A DNA stretch of 64,000 bases from Syngnathus acus (taxonomy: Eukaryota; Chordata; Actinopteri; Syngnathiformes; Syngnathidae), in assembly GCF_901709675.1 (NCBI RefSeq), contig NC_051102.1, forward strand, positions 2,835,912-2,899,911, written 5' to 3'. The notes beneath the pieces are model-generated. The model saw only the letters and a program-made list of their open reading frames with translations, did no database searches and had not been told where the DNA came from. Shown here piece after piece: positions 21,972 to 38,443 of this stretch (its first letter is position 1; each line of letters begins with the position of its first letter). The position numbers were made by a program, and so were the translations under genes.

Positions 21972-23675
21972 AATAGATAATTTGTCGAACGTTTTTGCAA
22001 CAATTGCTAATAGATTATTATACAGTGTGCCATTTACATCTAAATTAACTGAGGAGCCACATTTTTGTTACATTACTACTGTATATGAGAGGCTAACTAC
22101 TGCCAAATAAAAATAATGAATACCTCCCAAAAGTGAGCATTTTTAGCTTTGTTAAAGGTAGATTTTTTTATCTTATTTTTTTTCCTGAAATCTTTAATCT
22201 TAAATTAAATCTTTCATCTTAAATGTTCTACTTTTGTTTTCTTTATCTTAAATTGTCACGTTTTGATAAGCAGGCCACGTTGAGTTACATCATGATTTGA
22301 GTTCCAAGAAGACAACTGTTAGTGCTGATAGGATTATGTGTCAATGGGAAAACCAGTCCTCTAGGGGGCGCAGTCCTTCATTCATATGTGAAGTGAAGAG
22401 GATTTTCCCTGCCTGGCAACATTTAAATCACGTGGATCACAAAATCTGCAGTGTCGCTTTCACTGAAACCAATCCGATTTATTTCCTATCTGGTGTGAGT
22501 GTCAAGTGAGCTGCAGCCTTTTCATGAGTGATTTCACTTTGAGGTGAATATGACCTGAGCAGCATTTTGCCAGAGCAGTCTTGCTGTTCCTGTGTGGTTT
22601 CTCACTGTCCAGAAATATTCAAATGTTAAATTGCAGACTAAAATTGGACGTGTGACCAGTTGTATCTGTTCAGAATCTGAATCATTTTTATTGGCCAGGG
22701 AAGTAGTTTTGAGTAGTAACAGCAAATATATATAAAAAAAAAAAAATTAACTGTAGAAATGGATGGATACTGATTTTTGAAAATTGACCACATTTGAAAA
22801 ATTACATACATTTTTAAATATAAAGTAATTTAATGACGATCTTTTTTTTTTTTTTAATCGGGGTTATCTGTCACTAGTGACCACTCCCACTGCGCTCATC
22901 AGCTCCTTTAGTGGACAGCTTGAGTCATTAAGTGGATGGAGTCAGACCTTGTAAAGACCCAGTATAGTGGAGCTGGTTGGGAATAAGTTCAAGACGCTCT
23001 GGCCATTTTAACCTTTACTTGCTCGTCAGGCCACGTTAATCCCATCAAGGTTAAAGGCTCATGCCTCTTGCAGAGCAAACATTGTACGACATGGAGAAAA
23101 TAGCACCAGACAACTCTAGGTTGTCGTCGTCTGCAACTCAGCTCAATCTCTCACTCGATTGCCGACATGTTTGCCAACATATGACTTGCAAGTAGCTCCA
23201 ATGAGAATTCATGGCTCAGCAGAGCTGTGGTAACTCGGAAGATATCATACGGTGGCTTGTGAGTGTAAAGATTAACCTAACCCTTTGACCTTTTGGAAAG
23301 GTTGCAAGCCTTGCCCCGCTTTCATCCACTCAGGGGGCTTAAAACCCTTTCTGACTGATCCATTTACAACATGACATTTGGCATCTTTTCGATTTATGAC
23401 TGGTAGTTTGCTTTGCACCTTTCCTTTTCTATGTACACTTTTTCACTAACTGACAGATTTTTCTCACTGACCATAACATGCCAATTAAGCATGGCTAATT
23501 CAGTCGTTGTGTAAACATATCTGATTTGACCTCCTGGCATATTATAAATGAAATGGCTTGTGGTTGATGTGGTGACGGCGAGTCTGTATTATTGTTTCGG
23601 AATGGATTATTAACTCAGGTTTTCATTAATCAGAGATTCTCACCTATTTGAAAGAGTATAATTCAACCTGTAATT
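21972..23675. other. Spacer between fbxo36 and grk7, part 1
   Basis: No exon or known repeat is evident. A hexamer AATAAA at 22106-22111 could end fbxo36 transcripts reading through the MITE. The rest is ordinary AT-rich spacer. Confidence 0.4.
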
Positions 23676-23881
23676 CAGGGATGTCCCGCTCCGGTCCTCA
23701 AGTGCCGCTGTCATGCATTTTTGATATCTCCCTTTTCTAACACACCCGATTCAACTGATCAGCTCATCAGCACGCTTTGAAGAAGCTTGATAATGATCCT
23801 GATCATTTGAATTGGGTGTGTTGTAGGCATCGTAAACATGCACGACGGCGGTCCTCGAGGACCAGAGTTGGGACACCCCTG
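23676..23881. mobile_element. hAT-type miniature transposon
   Basis: The ends CAGGGATGTCCC and GGGACACCCCTG are near-perfect inverted repeats. Inside, CGGTCCTC/GAGGACC and ACACCCGATTCAA / TTGAATTGGGTGTGT extend the inverted symmetry, so the 206 bp copy can fold end to end. Flanks CTGTAATT and CTATAATA agree at six of eight positions, compatible with an old 8 bp hAT duplication. It lies 0.44 kb upstream of the grk7 start codon. Confidence 0.75.
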
Positions 23882-24317
23882 CTATAATAGCTTGATAAAT
23901 TTTCCTATTGTCGGTCAAGGAATTTTACTGAACTCCAAAGAAACAATCGTTAGTGCCCAGTCAAGCATCCCTTGCTAGTGACTGCATCATGAACAAATAT
24001 AGAGGGCTGCAAAGCTTCTTAGGACAGAGCCCGCTTACGATTCCCTTTCTGTGCACAGCATCCTCAAATAGACCACACAAAGATACTTAAGCCAAAATCC
24101 CTCCCTGGTATTTAATTCTAAATGAGTAATTACTGGGTGTGTCAGTGTGTCTTAGGTTTGCAGGTAGGTTGGGTGAAGGAGCTCATTCTTTCACTGGCTT
24201 TTGAGAGTCCCGCAACTTGAGACCGGCCGCAGACACACTGCACCAGTTCCTTTGGGAGTTGCTGAAGAACCCAGTCGCGTAAGAGGGGGCCAAGGCCGAC
24301 CACATACAGCCGTCAAG

Positions 24318-28665
<4,348 letters not shown>

Positions 28666-29210
28666 GAGGGACTCCTTGTTCATTTTTCATGTCACATGCA
28701 CATTTATAATATTTTCAAATATGTACAGTGTCATTTGTCTGATGCATTTCAACGTCTCATCTAAAGGATGAGCTCTCGTGTTCCCGAGGCATCGGAATGA
28801 GGAACTTGGGTCAGTGACAGAGACGCGTCGGCGGTAACGAAAAAAATCTGTAAAACCAAAAGTTTGCAAATTGCCAATCAATCAAACAATATGGCAGCAA
28901 AGTATGAATGAAGGCAGGCAGAGTTTATTTGTATAGCACTATTCTAATTTCAAAGCAAATCTGGAGTGCTTTACAGAGCCAAATAAATTTTAAAAAGATT
29001 AAATGATAAGATGAATGTCACAATAAACCCCGACTTAAAAGCAGGATTAATGAAAAGACTCGAAAAGAAATGACAAAACACATGTAAACTCTTTGGATTT
29101 ATAAAAATGCAAACTTTAGATCCAGCTCTTCCGTACATGGCAGAAATTTTATAATGCCACATAAATATTGAAATAGTTCACCAAAAAAGAGTCCAGGTTG
29201 AATAGAATCA

Positions 29211-29510
29211 TAGCAGGGGTGGCAAAAGTACTCAGTTTCTGTACTTAAGTAGAAAGACAGATACTTGTGTTGGGAAAAAAAAAAGTACTGATTGCTTAAG
29301 AAATATTTGCTTTCTCCGAATCTGTTGCTTTTCACATTCCGCCTTATATAATCCCAAGATCTCAACTCATTCAACATCAGACTGCGGTTGACTTCTATTT
29401 CTCTCTTTTTTACATCGTCATCCTCAGAGATCGAAATAAATTACCAGCTTTTTTTTGGCAAAGTAAGGAATAAAAGTACAGATATATTTGTAATGTAAGG
29501 AGAAAAAGTT
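29211..29510. repeat. Decayed dispersed miniature element
   Basis: The left end CAGGGGTGGCAAAAGTACTCAG and internal GTACTTAAGTAGAAAGACAGATACTTGTG are recognisable as a widespread fish element; the right boundary is unclear, near AAAGTACAGATATATTTG at 29474. No transposase frame. Confidence 0.45.
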
Positions 29511-30389
29511 GTTAGAAATATTGAAAAAAAAAAAATCTCTATTTGTAATTATTTATTTTTTTTTACACACAATTCTGGATGGTCTGATAGACGTCAAAGT
29601 TGAAGCATACCCTGGCAGGCCTTATGATGCCATCCATCATAAGGACACACACCAAGAAAAGTGCTTTTTAACTGCTGTAGCTGGAGTGCAGTTCAATCTT
29701 AAACCTCTGGCCTCTTTGTTGAACCTTGAATTGTACTATAAAAGCAAAAAAAAAAAAAAAAAAATGTAAATAATGTACATCTATATATCTATATACTCTA
29801 AGTGAGGAGCAGTGTAAGTGGTTTAGTATCTTCGATGTTGGTGCTATGAGGCAAATTGACTAAATGATAATGCATGGACTGTATTATACCCGAGAATGGG
29901 AAGGATGTGGGAAATTTTAGAGGACCTGGGTGATGAAATCCAATTCTGGAATGTTATGTCCTGTGTGAATAACTCAAACCAGATGCTGAGAGGATATCCA
30001 TTCGCAGTATTGTTTCCAGTCTCAAGAGAAAAATACCACAAGATTGATCATTAGAATTAAAATACACTCACATGCTTTCAAATTCTCCCGAGAACATGCT
30101 GCGGAGTACGAATATTTCTCAGGAAAATTATTTTGCTGAAACTTTTTGACATCCCCCAATTGTGAGCTTGAGTTTTTACAGTTAATGTTGAAAGGCTTAA
30201 ATGTATGTACTTGTAAATATTAACACCCAAAAAGGTTTAACATATATATGTAGAAGATAGATGTAAGGCTGAAATTTCATTAAAAAAAAGTAAAAAATAT
30301 GTTTTTAAAATGTCTCTGTTTCTGTGGACCAGCATGGTCGACGGTTGACATCACTTTTTTGGACAGAATAATGGAAATACAAGAGGAAC

Positions 30390-30415
30390 GTGTGTGTGTG
30401 TGTGTGTGTGTGTGT
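30390..30415 (+). repeat. (TG)n microsatellite
   Basis: About thirteen uninterrupted GT units follow GGAAC and precede TTACACACATATATAT. Confidence 0.95.
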
Positions 30416-31201
30416 TACACACATATATATAAATCAGTTGCATTAGTATGGACTCACTGGCTGCCTCCAGGTTGTCTTTCAGGCCCGCATTGCCTGGCAA
30501 GTTCAACTCTCAGCTGATAACGGGATAACCGGTGTTATCCTTTCCCCTTCTTTGCGTAAATCACTCTCAAATCCCTTAAGGTTCTAAAGCATCCCTGTGC
30601 AACTGCCATCTTGACAATCTGGGAAGAAAGCAGATTAAATGGAAAAGGAAGTATGGACTGATAGGTGATATTTGTTGTAAATGACTTAGAATAGAATCTA
30701 AATAAAAGTAAATATCTTAAAAAACTAATCTCCATGATTCCTTGATGGGCCAAACAGTCAGAATTTAGGAGACGCCTAAATCCGCATTGATAATCCTCCT
30801 TTGACACGGACAAGTGCCTGATGGATTGAGATGGTGGCCGGAGAAAAACAAGAGAGCAATACTGACAAAAGAATACTCGCACTCAGTCCTTAAATTTGTA
30901 AGAAAACTAAAACAGTAAGTAAAATTGCATTGTTATTGTCAACAACACCTGCATTGTTTTCTGATTAAACTGATTTTTTTTTTAAAACATATTTCTTTTT
31001 TTTTTTTATGCAAGAATCTTTCGTCATGAATTATTCTTGGAGCCAAACAATTCTTGGAGCCAAAGTCAAGTAAAAAAAAAAATAATAATTTTTACAGTGT
31101 GTACTATGACGCGCAGTAACAATGAGGATAAACTGCATTACAAAAATCCATGAAATTAACTGTCCCAATGCATGTAGTTCAATCCTTAATAGTCTTGGCC
31201 A

Positions 31202-31525
31202 CAGGTGTCAAACTCAAGGCCCGGGGGCCAGATACGGCCCGCCACATCATTTTATGTGGCCCGCAAAGACAAATTGTGTATCAAATTCGTGTCATTACTA
31301 GAATTGCAAATTGTCTTCACTTTTAATATCTTTTTTTCTAAATATTTGACCAGTTTTTACTCGTCTGATTTGAAAACGAGTTATTTGTCAGTTTGTTTTG
31401 TAGCTTTTACTGTATATAATATGAGGTGCGCATACATTTATTTGGGTTGACAGTCATAATGGCCCTCCGAAAGAAGCTATGACTACAATGCGGCCCGTGA
31501 AAAAAAGGAGTTTGACACCCCAAGA
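31202..31525. mobile_element. hAT-type miniature transposon with perfect 8 bp TSD
   Basis: The left end CAGGTGTCAAACTCAAGG and right end GGAGTTTGACACCCC are inverted (GTGTCAAACTC / GAGTTTGACAC). CTTGGCCA occurs at 31194-31201 and again at 31526-31533, an exact 8 bp target duplication. GGCCCG and CGGCCC motifs repeat inside. The right tip is slightly altered (CACCCCAAGA). No coding capacity. A related but decayed copy is at 33169-33480. Confidence 0.85.
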
Positions 31526-31666
31526 CTTGGCCAATGAACGGCTTGGGAGGAAATATCTTGACTCTAGCAGCCTCCAGTGGCAGCAATGAGTGTGAACGTG
31601 AGTGTCGAAAATAAAATAAAATAAAATAAAGACTGGCCATTGTATCTTTTTTTTCTTCAAAACCAC

Positions 31667-31672
31667 TTTATT
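31667..31672 (-). terminator. Candidate poly(A) signal of atp1b3
   Basis: TTTATT on the plus strand is AATAAA on the minus strand, 2.2 kb past the atp1b3 stop. If it is used, the 3' untranslated region includes the MITE 32797-32965 and the hAT copy 33169-33480. Nearer hexamers may be used instead. Confidence 0.35.
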
Positions 31673-32796
31673 CCACAATGTATTTCATCAGGTCTTAAGG
31701 CACCCTGAGAAGATGTTACAAGTTGTTCTTTCAAATGTGGGTTCCTTTAAAGACTGTGTAAACATAGTTTTGAATTAGATCATTTCCTGTAAATCTTTGC
31801 TTAAGTTATTTCTTTACAGTCCACAGACATTGTGTTGTGTGACAAAAAATACAGTGTGAATTAAGTAAATATGGTCGATCGTGTTTACAGTATATATATA
31901 TACATTGAGTAAGAGTAATAGACTGGCAGACAATCAGATCAACGGGTTGAAGAAGAGAGAGAAAACTAACAAACAATCTTTGAGACCCGGATAGATATAC
32001 AGATCACGTAGAGATATACAGTACATACTTACAGTGAATAATGATTTTTTTTTTTTCTCTCGTTTCTCATCTCCGACTTCCAAGCAATTTACAGTGTACT
32101 TAGTGTGTGTGCGTTTGTCTCCTCAGCTTGCATCTGTGGAAGGCCATTTGAGCATTTATTCCAAATCCTTCATTTCCATCTTACGCTCCATGTACTAGTC
32201 CATGTCCAATTAAACCGAACTTGTAAAATACTCTGCTGCATTTGTAATACTAATAGAGCCAACTGGTTACACACTAGTAGCGCCAAAATGTCTGATGTTT
32301 TATCTCACTATTAATGTCATTGTCATACTGTAGTGCACAGGAGTCAAACTCGAGGGCTACTATCCTACACGGTTTAGATGTTTCCCTGACCATGTGATCG
32401 GCTCAGGAAAGCTTGTAAAACACTCAACCTGAGTCAATCTATTAGTGAGGCCAAAGAGTATTCTAGCACATGGACAAGAATATGAACTAAATGCTCAAAT
32501 TGCTTTTTATAGTAACCATATGCAGCATCCAACTCCCTCTCCCTTTGTGAGGAGGGGAGACAGAGCGAGACAGCTTCTCTCATCCTGAAAGGCTCACCTA
32601 CATGTCGGCTATTGCAATGGCGAGGTGACCGCACAGGAAGACAGACAGACAGACGGATAGACATGCAGACAAACAGACAGACGGCACAAGACTAGATTGC
32701 GGCATCATGGGCTGCAACACAAAGATCTATCTATTTTCCCTAAATATGGTTCACTATGTATTTATGTATGTGTAGAAAGGGAAATTTGTCCATATA

Positions 32797-32965
32797 CCGT
32801 AATTTTCGGACTATAAGTCGCGGTTTTTTTCATAGTTTGGGTGGGGGGGCGACTTATACTCAGGAGCGATTTATATACATATATATGGTTTTTTTTCACT
32901 TTTTTGGGCATTTTATGGCTGGTGCGACTTATACTCCGGTGCGACTTATAGTCCGAAAATTACGG
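32797..32965. mobile_element. TA-flanked CCGTAATTTTCGG MITE, copy 1
   Basis: The left end CCGTAATTTTCGGACTATAA and the right end are exact reverse complements. TA flanks both sides (32795-32796 and 32966-32967). Inside, GCGACTTATA is present in direct and inverted form, giving a near-complete palindrome around GGTTTTTTTTCACTTTTTTGG. The 169 bp sequence is almost identical to the reverse complement of 61654-61823. It lies in the atp1b3 3' side spacer. Confidence 0.9.
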
Positions 32966-33168
32966 TACATAGGAATACAGTGGCTATATCATATTGATTA
33001 TCAAGACATGGAATCCTTGTGGTATGATATGTGACACTTCTGCCCCCCCTCCAAAAAAAAAAAAGTGCTGGAAATCTTACAATGTAATTATTTGTGTGTT
33101 GTATGGCTATGGGGGCATGAAAACAAGACCGATCGATCTCTTCCCAGGATGAAGGAAGGCCTACACCA

Positions 33169-33480
33169 CAGGTGTCAAACTCAAAGTTTGTCTAGCTCAT
33201 TTTTCTTAACAAATGGATTTGTTTTAATTGTGGAAGAAAATTTGGACCAAAGTTGGAATTTTTCTTCAATTTCAACAGATAATAAAAGTCAACAACCTGT
33301 TTGGGATATTTAATTTTGGGTGAAATTTCAGAATGAAATAAAAATGCTTTACAGGTGATTAACATATTTGCAAGGAGTTTCTTGTAAAAAAAAAAAATGT
33401 AATTTTACAGACCGTAATGTCTTTCCGCGTGAAACCACAACTACGATGTAGCCCCGTGACAAAAATGAGTTTGACACCCA
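33169..33480. mobile_element. Old hAT-type copy, relative of 31202-31525
   Basis: The left end is CAGGTGTCAAACTCAAAG and the right end AATGAGTTTGACACCCA, with CCCCGTGACAAA before it, the same arrangement as the element at 31202. The interior has diverged and no target duplication is apparent. Confidence 0.65.
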
Positions 33481-33860
33481 CAATATGAAAAAAGTTGCAT
33501 CAGCAATAACACGACAGCTCCAAATGGCTTGCTTTCGTTGGCTATTAGTCAGCTAATCGCACCAAAATGAAACCAAAACAAGGGAAGGGGAGGAGGGAGC
33601 CTGTGTCTTGTTCTCTTGGGATTGTTTGCGGAGGTCAGCAAGGAATCTTGAAGGAAAGAAGGGTCATCAATGCCATCAACGCAACATTCCTAACCGCATT
33701 TCCTACTACCAACCAGACTAATCTGCCTCATCCCGAATGTTGTCTTGAGAGGGATTTGACACTTCCTTCCTTAGCGAATGTGGGCAGCCTCTGCATTGGG
33801 AGGGGGTATACGAGGGGAGGGGGGGGGGGATCCTTTTGACCAGCAATTTCCCCTCCCTTT

Positions 33861-36800
33861 TTACTCAATCACCTTGATCCTGAAAGTGACACGACCCAGG
33901 AACTTATCCCTCTCGTCGTTATTGCGCAGGTTAGAGCCCTCTACCCGGCACTCCACCGACAGCTCCTTGTTGTAGTCCTCCTTGGTGAGCAGCAGCTTAA
34001 CAGCAACCAGTGGTTGAACATAATTCACCTGGAACAAATTAAACTGGTTGGAAATAACCGAGTACAGTCTATTCATTGATTAAATTTACTTGAGGAAATA
34101 GTCAACTATTTTTAAGGTGATACCCAAAACACTCACATGGGCTTTCTTGCCATAGTAGGGGAAGTACATCTTGTCGATACGTCCCTTTCGAGGGAAGTAC
34201 TGCATCTGGACTGGTTGCTCTTTCTGTAGAGGAGAATACTTGTTAGCTATGTGAGCCTTATATGAAATCCCATTGACAAAACACTCAGCGATGACCCTCG
34301 TTTGTTAGTGTGGAGTTTGTAATGAAGTGGAAAGCATGGTATGCCTTTGTTGCAAATTGCTATTTGCAGCACACATTATGCTGATTGTACTAAAAATGGC
34401 TTGAAAATGGCACATTGTGACTTTGCTTATTTTTAATAGCAATACTGGCCTAATATTCCCGATACCATCTTACCCTAAAGTCGCCACTGACAGCATGCAG
34501 AAGAAAGTCAATAAGAAACAAAACAGACAGACAGAAAGGAGGGGGGGAATAAAATTAAGATCAACAAAACAAAGTGTTCACACCGTTCTGCTCGTCACAG
34601 CTTTTTTTTTTTATGAGACAGATAAAAAAAACACAAAAAATACACATACAAGCATGTCTATTTGGAAGGAGGCAAGTTTACTTTGATGGTGCAGTTGACG
34701 TAAGGATCCCCGATAGGCTTCAGGCCAATGATCTAGAAAGTGAGCAGAGAAATGAATTCAAATTAATTATTCTGGCCTAAACATGATCTCTCCTTTAATA
34801 ACCTAGCTGCACTGCTTCCCGTACGTATATGTGGATTTTTTTTTTGTCCAATCAAATTCTATATTACACATTAATACGTCTGGTGACCATGATGTATTTT
34901 ATTTTTGGTCACCCTGTTGAGTTTCAGGAGCACGCATGGTCTCCCCTCAGAGTAACCAAAGTTGACGTCGGACAGGCCGGAGCACAGACTCAGGTAGCCT
35001 CTCTTGAAGCGACACACTTTCTTCTCCGGTTCGTCATCTTGCAGGAAATAGTCTCCTTCAGGGCAGTCTAGATTCTTCTCCTGTTCAGTGTCATCATAAC
35101 TCTCTGAAAGAAGGAGGTGGATGCAGGTCAGAGGTCAGTAATGTGTGGTACTATAGTAAAAAAGCGCGCAAATGTCAGTTCTGCCTAGACAAGAATTCAA
35201 GAAATTAGGAATCCTTCTCCATTCTCACTTTGCAGGAAGGTCTCCAGGCTTTTCACATATGTGTCATACTTGGTGGAATCGGATTTGTTGAAAGTGATGT
35301 CAAGAGAGTTTGGAAGGACGACCAAACCTAGAAGCAAGGAAGGAAGGAAGGAAGGGTTGGAGAGAGTAAGAGAAAAGCAAATGTGAAGGAAATAGCTGCC
35401 AAGCAGGTCGATATATAATACCGTAAAGCCACATCGACACTGTAGTACATTTACGGCAACGGCATCTCATTATATGACGAATAAAATATGAATAATGAAT
35501 GGAGGCGTCTTGGCAATTAGCTGAAAGGTTTACCGTAGTGCACGTGAGGACGGAGGAGATACTAACCTGGGAAAGGAACGCGATCTCTGTACCTGGGCAC
35601 ATTCTCATCCAGAGTGAGCAGCATCACCCACATGGTCAGAGCAAACATACCAGCCAGGAAGCAGTAGAAGACCAAGTAGAACAACAAGATGAGGGCTATA
35701 GGGGGCCACGTTGAAACCAAGACAAAAGAGAAGCGTTATGGGTAATTCATTACCGGCTGCAAACACACAAAAACGATCGTCATCTTGCCTTTGGAATCTA
35801 TCCCTGAGGGGGAAACCATTTTGGCAAATGTTGGCTACTGTTCAAGAATATGGGAGCCAGCTTTAATTTTTCGGGATGAAACTGCAGCACTCGGCACAGA
35901 ATGTCTGCATATCTCCACTGCAAGAAAAAATGAAGCTATAAAATCGTTGATCACACTCCAAAAACGTGACTCGGCTTGAGTATTTCAAGATGTGACTCGC
36001 TTTTACCAATACTGTATGGTGGCAGTGAATCCAACACACTCGCTGTTTGGAAAATTGTAAAAAAAAATCATGGAAAAAGCGTCTTTGGGTTGTTTAATGC
36101 CACTCCCAGTTTAAGTTTCCAGTCAAACTAAACATAAAATAAATATTCTATTATATGTAAGACAACCGCATAGCTAGCCTTTCAGTCTGCTACTTTAATG
36201 CTAAGGCTAAATAGCTTGTATTATGTGGTGCAACACCCTTAAAGCAATCGATTGAACACAAACGGTGCAGCAACAGGTAGACAGACACTAAAACAGGACT
36301 CATCGCCATACATTCTTTATCAGCTGAATAAATTAACTTCTATTTGTGGCGTTCGGATGAGCTGATGGAAACTGAGACACCTTCCATGTGCATTAGTTCC
36401 ATAATGTAAATTATCATTTGTATATTATATTGCCCTCAGGTGGCCAAGACATTCGCACCGGAAGGAGAAGCGCAATAACCATTTGGCTGATGCCAAATTA
36501 TTTGATTTCGGTATGATTTCATAAAATAAATATAATTCTTGTAATTTTTGGCAAGGGAGGCAGGAAAGGATTCCTAACATTTCCATTCATTTCAGTGGAA
36601 AAAGATGATTTGAAATGGGAGGGTTTTGTAAAAACAAATCTAATTTGGCACCACTGTATTTCCTGTTGCAAGATAAACCTATTCATAGGTCGTAATATTT
36701 TTTAAGAGGGGGGACTTGTGGCAAATGAAAGGCCCTTACACTAAAACTTGTCACGACTCGTCCCCGGTTGTTTTATATGTAGGTTGTCATGGTTTCTGTC

Positions 36801-38443
36801 CGTCTGTGTACTCGCCCCTCCCTTCCTGTGTCAACTCACAATCAATGTACTAATCACAGTCACTTGCCTCTCGTTACCTGTCTCGTATTTAAGTCCTGTC
36901 TGCGTGTCACTCCCCTGTCGGATCATTGCATTGTGTGTTGTTGGCTTAATGTCGTCATGTCGTTTTGTTGCACATCTTTTTGTTGCACATCTTTTTGTTG
37001 CACATCTTTGTTGGTCAGTCCTGTTGTTGGTTTTGTTTGTTAAGTCATGTCAGTTTGCCGAGTCTGTTAGTTTGTGTTCTCCAATAAACCCTGGTCCAAG
37101 CTGCATTTGGTCGCCCTGCTCCATCCGATCGGTGACAAAACTGCCAGGTAGGAAGACTTATCTAAACACTGCAATAACCGGAATTAGTTAGATTAAAAGT
37201 AGAGTAAATTAGATACATATTACTTTTTGATTTAAAAAAAAATCTGCCAGCACAGGCTAATTGACAGTATCTGACACTGCCCCCTTAACAAAGGGCAATG
37301 GGGGACCCTTCATTCCCCACTCATGCACCCTCCCTCCTTTCCATCGTTCCTCCTGTAATGTATTTTTATTTAGGTCTCATGTGATGTATATTTCACTGTA
37401 ACCCTAAGTATGACCGGGTCAAGTTTGTGCGGGATTATTTGGGGCCTAGTCCATGAATGCAGATTTGCTGGTGCCAGATAGTTGGCTTCCATCTGAAATG
37501 GACAATATGTAGGCTGTGTAGAATCGGTAAGAGAGGCTGGAGGGTCATAGGTCATCCAGATGCCCTCTTGTGCGTGCGCCCGAGAGAAGGGTGTAAGTTT
37601 CAGACTCATGAAGACAAAGGGGACTTGACATTTTGCTAGGGCGAGAGACACTTCACGCTGACATCGGTTGAATAAAATCTTTCCCCAATCAGCCGTGTGT
37701 CACTGAAGTTTTCCTTCCCCGAGCCAGCTACTTTTCCACCGTTTGCTTTTGAAGACCAGCTGTTCACCGAAGAGAATTCACCACACTCCCCAGCAGTATT
37801 CCACAATGCTTAGTGAACGAAGCGAGTTGATGGGGTGGAAGAAGCGAGGAAAAAGAAGAGAGGGAATCCCATTTGACCTTGACAGGCATGCTAATGTGCG
37901 CGGCCATGCAACTGCGATGGAGCATCCCACTGCACAGCAGCGCAAGGGGGGGCCCGGGCTGCATGACGGCCCCCGCTCTGCAGCCTATAGGAGCTGGATG
38001 CTGTGTTACTACCTCTACCTCTGACCACCATTATATAAAAGCATCATATAGGTGCAGCAGAGGAAATTGAGGTACTGTGGCCTACCTCACACGTAATGTT
38101 CTCATTCATGCACATGCAGGGAAAAAACTTTCATTAAAATCCTGATGGTGGTCCTTGCATGTATAGATATCACATCATCATGGTGAGGCTTCTCCTTTCC
38201 ATCTTTATGTAGGCCTGTGATGGTGCCTCAATCCCCCACCCCCCTCCCCGTTTTTTCCGAGATGCGTCTTTTAATGCAGACCAAACACTTGTTAAATAAA
38301 GAAGAAAATACAATGGGGTCACAGTTCTTACCCCAGCTGCCTGCTGTGCGCCCCAGAACCTCGCCGGTCCTCGGGTTGTAGAAGGAGTCCTTCCAGCTGG
38401 ACTCGTCCGCCTTGCTGGCCTGTTTATCCTCCGTACTCGCCAT
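33861..38443 (-). CDS. atp1b3: Na+/K+-transporting ATPase subunit beta-3
   Basis: The beta subunit chaperones the Na,K-ATPase alpha chain to the plasma membrane and tunes its ion affinity. Seven exons join in frame to 278 residues, in coding order 38332-38443, 35567-35695, 35229-35327, 34913-35103, 34682-34732, 34137-34223, 33861-34028. The short cytoplasmic part contains [17 protein letters not shown]; one transmembrane helix (about 38-62, [15 protein letters not shown]) follows. The ectodomain shows [55 protein letters not shown] and a C-terminal GRVTFRIKV strand. Potential N-glycosylation sites are NKS and NCT. Human ATP1B3 is 279 residues, so the model is full length. Beta-3 is favoured over beta-1 by the FLGRTA/YNP start and the GLKP segment. 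It converges with grk7, matching the human 3q23 neighbourhood. Fish have duplicates (atp1b3a, atp1b3b) that I cannot tell apart. Confidence 0.93.
36749..37137 (+). mobile_element. Solo LTR of an LTR retrotransposon
   Basis: The 389 bp unit starts TGTCAC and ends GTGACA, the TG...CA inverted ends of an LTR. AAACT flanks it on both sides (36744-36748 and 37138-37142), a perfect 5 bp target duplication. It contains the poly(A)-type string CAATAAACCCTGG followed by a GCATTTGG tract typical of the R-U5 region in fish LTRs. The unit TTTTGTTGCACATCT is repeated about three times at 36962-37008. No internal coding region or second LTR adjoins, so it is a recombined solo LTR. It lies in atp1b3 intron 1 in the opposite orientation. 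Superfamily is not determinable from this. Confidence 0.85.

Larger units (their letters stand above)
28666..31200. other. Convergent spacer between grk7 and atp1b3
   Basis: The 3' ends of grk7 (+) and atp1b3 (-) face each other here. AATAAA at 28982-28987 and later hexamers could end grk7. At 28918-28980 the string TTTATTTGTATAGCACT ... GGAGTGCTTTACAG is a common fish dispersed motif. At about 29211-29510 a decayed miniature element begins CAGGGGTGGCAAAAGTACTC. A (TG)n tract is at 30390-30415. No coding exon is seen. Confidence 0.45.

Noticed and set aside
35330-35356. GGAAGGAAGGAA tract in atp1b3 intron 2
   Set aside because: A short simple repeat of six or so units; not notable beyond that.
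36748-37191. 147-residue open frame rich in Cys, Val and Leu
   Set aside because: It is the solo LTR read through; repeated FVAHL units come from the internal tandem repeat, not from a protein.
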